Shown: one piece after another, positions 62,341 through 64,000 of the stretch
How the letters are laid out: each line of letters opens with the position of its first letter
Position numbering within the stretch: the stretch's first letter is position 1
Assembly: GCA_965230045.1 (NCBI GenBank)
Contig: OZ245940.1
Coordinates: 4,402,001 to 4,466,000, forward strand
Direction: 5' to 3'
Length of the DNA: 64,000 bases
Origin: G963662905 sp965230045
Lineage (GTDB): Bacteria; Bacteroidota; Bacteroidia; Bacteroidales; WRLA01
The notes under the pieces: model-generated
Seen by the model: the letters and a program-made list of their open reading frames with translations, nothing else
Told to the model about the DNA's origin: nothing
The model's database searches: none
Made by a program: the position numbers and the translations under genes

Positions 62341-62675
62341 AATCATTCATTGATCCGAATTATCTTTCGTCCACAATCGCACACTGAGAACTGTACGCTG
62401 ACGAACACATGCCGTTTATTTTACTGAGGACTTTGGCTTTGCAAGTCAACAATTCTTTTTCAAAAACATCAAAAAGGCATAAAAATCAAAGAATACAGTA
62501 AAAAAAATCCTGCCCATTAAAAAACCAAACCAACGCAACAACACATAAGATACTAATTTTCAGTATTCTTATTAAAACTCTCTAAGCAATTTGATCAAAA
62601 ATATTAATTAAAAAATTAACTCAGAACCAATCTGTTGGCATATTTGTTGATTAAACGCATGCAAAAATTAGTCAT
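62341..62675. other. Non-coding region between pssA and a beta-barrel gene
   Basis: About 335 AT-rich bases with no credible gene or clear terminator after pssA. Only weak AT-rich hairpins and a possible TATTTGTTG near 62640 are seen. Confidence 0.4.
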
Positions 62676-63359
62676 ATGAGCAAATGGACAGGCATACTTC
62701 TCGTATTTTCCGTATTAATTGCCGGGCAAACGATTCAGGCACAAGATAAAAATGACAACCAAAACGAAAAGAAAGAGACCCAATATCTTTTTAGCGGCAA
62801 AAACGATATAAATGTATCCGGTTTTGGAGCACCCATATTTGAGTTCTCGTCGGCACAGGGCAATTTCGCATTTGGTGCAGGAGGAGGCGGTGCAGTATTG
62901 TTTAACAAGCGCTTTTATATTGGTGGCTATGGTATTGGCATGATGAGCATGAATGAACTCGACTTCAAAATCCACAGCATCCACGGAACTATTTCATATC
63001 CGCACCTGCTCTTCGGGCATGGCGGTTTCTGGCTCGGGTACATACATAATCCGGAAAATGTTGTCCATTTTTCCCTGAGCACAAAAATTGGGTTCGGAGG
63101 AATAAGTTACACCAATGATTTATGGGACCAATGGTACGACGAATCAGATTGGGGCTATGATCGGGTTTTCGTCTTCACGCCACAGGCCGAAGTGGAAATA
63201 AATCTATTGAAATGGTTTAAAATCAATGCCGGATTGGGATACAGGCTTGTTAGCGGAATTGATAACGAATTCAAAGACAGCGAAGGAAACCCCGCAATCT
63301 CCAATAACGACATGAGCAGCATTCAAGGCAGCCTTAGCTTTATTTTCGGATGGTTTTAA
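62676..63359 (+). CDS. Secreted outer-membrane beta-barrel protein, function unknown
   Basis: A 227-residue protein with a signal peptide (ILLVFSVLIAGQTIQA). The mature part is rich in glycine and aromatic residues with alternating strands (FAFGAGGGGAVLFNKRFYIG, GYGIGMMSMNELDFKIHS, FFGWF-like end LSFIFGWF), typical of a small outer-membrane barrel. It contains an acidic linker after the signal (DKNDNQNEKKETQYLF). I cannot assign a function. A TonB-dependent receptor gene follows. Confidence 0.65.
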   Translation: MSKWTGILLVFSVLIAGQTIQAQDKNDNQNEKKETQYLFSGKNDINVSGFGAPIFEFSSAQGNFAFGAGGGGAVLFNKRFYIGGYGIGMMSMNELDFKIHSIHGTISYPHLLFGHGGFWLGYIHNPENVVHFSLSTKIGFGGISYTNDLWDQWYDESDWGYDRVFVFTPQAEVEINLLKWFKINAGLGYRLVSGIDNEFKDSEGNPAISNNDMSSIQGSLSFIFGWF

Positions 63360-63470
63360 CTCATAATCAAATTATTGCAAATAATTTCAAAAAAAATCAA
63401 TATCCCGGTAGGGGTAAATAAGACTTAGTGTGTCATACAGGCATAGAAACAAAACAGTACTTTCAAAACT

Positions 63471-64000
63471 ATGAGAAAACTAATTATTTTTCTGTCGTAT
63501 TTATTCCTGACGCAAAGCCTGCTTTGGGCAGATAATGACAGCGCGGAGAAAAAAATAAGGCATACAATCAGCGGGCATATTGAAGATGCAAACAATGGCG
63601 AAATGCTGATTGGCGCAACAATATATGTAAAAGAGCTACAGACGGGTACAGTAACCAATGTGTATGGCTTTTACAGCCTAAGCGTGGAACCCGGCGAATA
63701 TACATTAGTGTATTCCTATATTGGTTTTGAGAAAATCGAGAAAAACATCAAACTCGATAAAGACAAAACCATTAATATGCGCCTGAAACCTTCGCACGAA
63801 ACGCTGGAAGAGGTAATTATCCAAGGCAAAGCCTCTGACCGCAACATCAAAGACCCGGAAATGAGCAGCGTGGTTTTGGATTCCAAAAAAATCAATCAAA
63901 TCCCTGCTTTAATGGGCGAAGTGGATATCATCAAAGCATTCCAGCTGCTGCCGGGAGTTCAGGCGACAAGCGAAGGCTCTTCCGGTTTCAGTGTGCGTGG
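63471..64000 (+). CDS. TonB-dependent receptor (SusC/RagA type), 5' part
   Basis: An open frame from ATG 63471 runs past the end of the window (176 codons seen). It starts with a signal peptide (LIIFLSYLFLTQSLLWA). A carboxypeptidase-regulatory-like domain follows (HTISGHIEDANNGEMLIGAT, GFYSLSVEPGEYTLVYSYIG), then the TonB-box/plug transition (LEEVIIQGKA, QLLPGVQATSEGSSGFSVR). This layout is that of Bacteroidota receptors that import large glycans, peptides or metal complexes. Substrate cannot be told from this fragment. Confidence 0.9.
   Translation, partial: MRKLIIFLSYLFLTQSLLWADNDSAEKKIRHTISGHIEDANNGEMLIGATIYVKELQTGTVTNVYGFYSLSVEPGEYTLVYSYIGFEKIEKNIKLDKDKTINMRLKPSHETLEEVIIQGKASDRNIKDPEMSSVVLDSKKINQIPALMGEVDIIKAFQLLPGVQATSEGSSGFSVR

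Noticed and set aside
63360..63470. AT-rich hairpin (AAATTATT/AATAATTT) after the beta-barrel gene as a terminator
   Set aside because: The stem is weak and is followed by A rather than T, so it does not fit a rho-independent terminator on the plus strand.
1..64000. CRISPR arrays, tRNA or rRNA genes
   Set aside because: No regularly spaced repeats and no tRNA or rRNA-like sequence were seen in any intergenic region.

Overview
This window comes from a member of the Bacteroidota. It carries the type IX secretion (T9SS)/gliding core genes gldKLMN with an upstream PorP/SprF protein, a T9SS C-terminal sorting domain on a secreted protein, a SusC/RagA-type TonB-dependent receptor fragment, and many -7 promoter boxes of the Bacteroidota form TAnnTTTG close to start codons. 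Shine-Dalgarno sites are scarce. The family mix (GldKLMN, DUF4834-YfhO, FISUMP, alginate-export porins) fits an environmental Bacteroidia/Cytophagia-like anaerobe or facultative anaerobe, but the species cannot be named from the sequence.

Layout. 1-6.5 kb: PorP/SprF and gldK-gldL-gldM-gldN, closed by a rho-independent terminator. 6.5-18 kb: housekeeping genes (recG, pheT, rsmG, pepD, rpmH) mixed with a nucleotide-sugar dehydrogenase, a sigma-54 activator and a LysM glucosaminidase. 18-30 kb: a surface-glycan locus with YfhO, two GT2 enzymes (one fused to a CMP-sugar-synthetase-like domain), a MAF/GT42-like protein, a hexapeptide acyltransferase, a SpsF-like cytidylyltransferase, a NeuB-family synthase, a methyltransferase, a Wzx-like flippase and a GpsA homologue. 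It looks like a nonulosonic-acid-type pathway and is AT-rich in places. 30-40 kb: a small secreted protein, then a tight five-gene minus-strand operon of three hybrid histidine kinases, CheR and CheB, with no MCP, CheA or CheW nearby. 40-42 kb: DUF1858, then an IS110-family element in a palindrome-rich region, with a plausible bridge-RNA segment upstream of the transposase. 42-44 kb: a two-gene membrane Fe-S oxidoreductase (HdrC/NarI-like plus HdrB-like). 44-56 kb, minus strand: OmpA/TPR lipoprotein, tatC, queA, a membrane-fused spermidine-synthase-like protein, a C1 peptidase, and an FG-GAP protein with a T9SS sorting domain. 56-64 kb: a receiver-AAA+ sigma-54 activator without a DNA-binding domain, two paralogous alginate-export-like porins around an unknown gene, a divergent Crp/Fnr regulator, pssA, a beta-barrel protein and the 5' part of a TonB-dependent receptor.

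How the parts fit. The T9SS core would export the FG-GAP protein made at 53.6-55.8 kb. The glycan locus probably makes a surface polysaccharide or the glycan used on exported proteins. The hybrid kinase/CheBR operon and the two sigma-54 activators make the region rich in signalling. No complete new defence or secretion system was found. The least explained parts are the bridge-RNA candidate and flanking palindromes of the IS110 element, the GT2-cytidylyltransferase fusion locus, and the CheBR operon without chemoreceptors.
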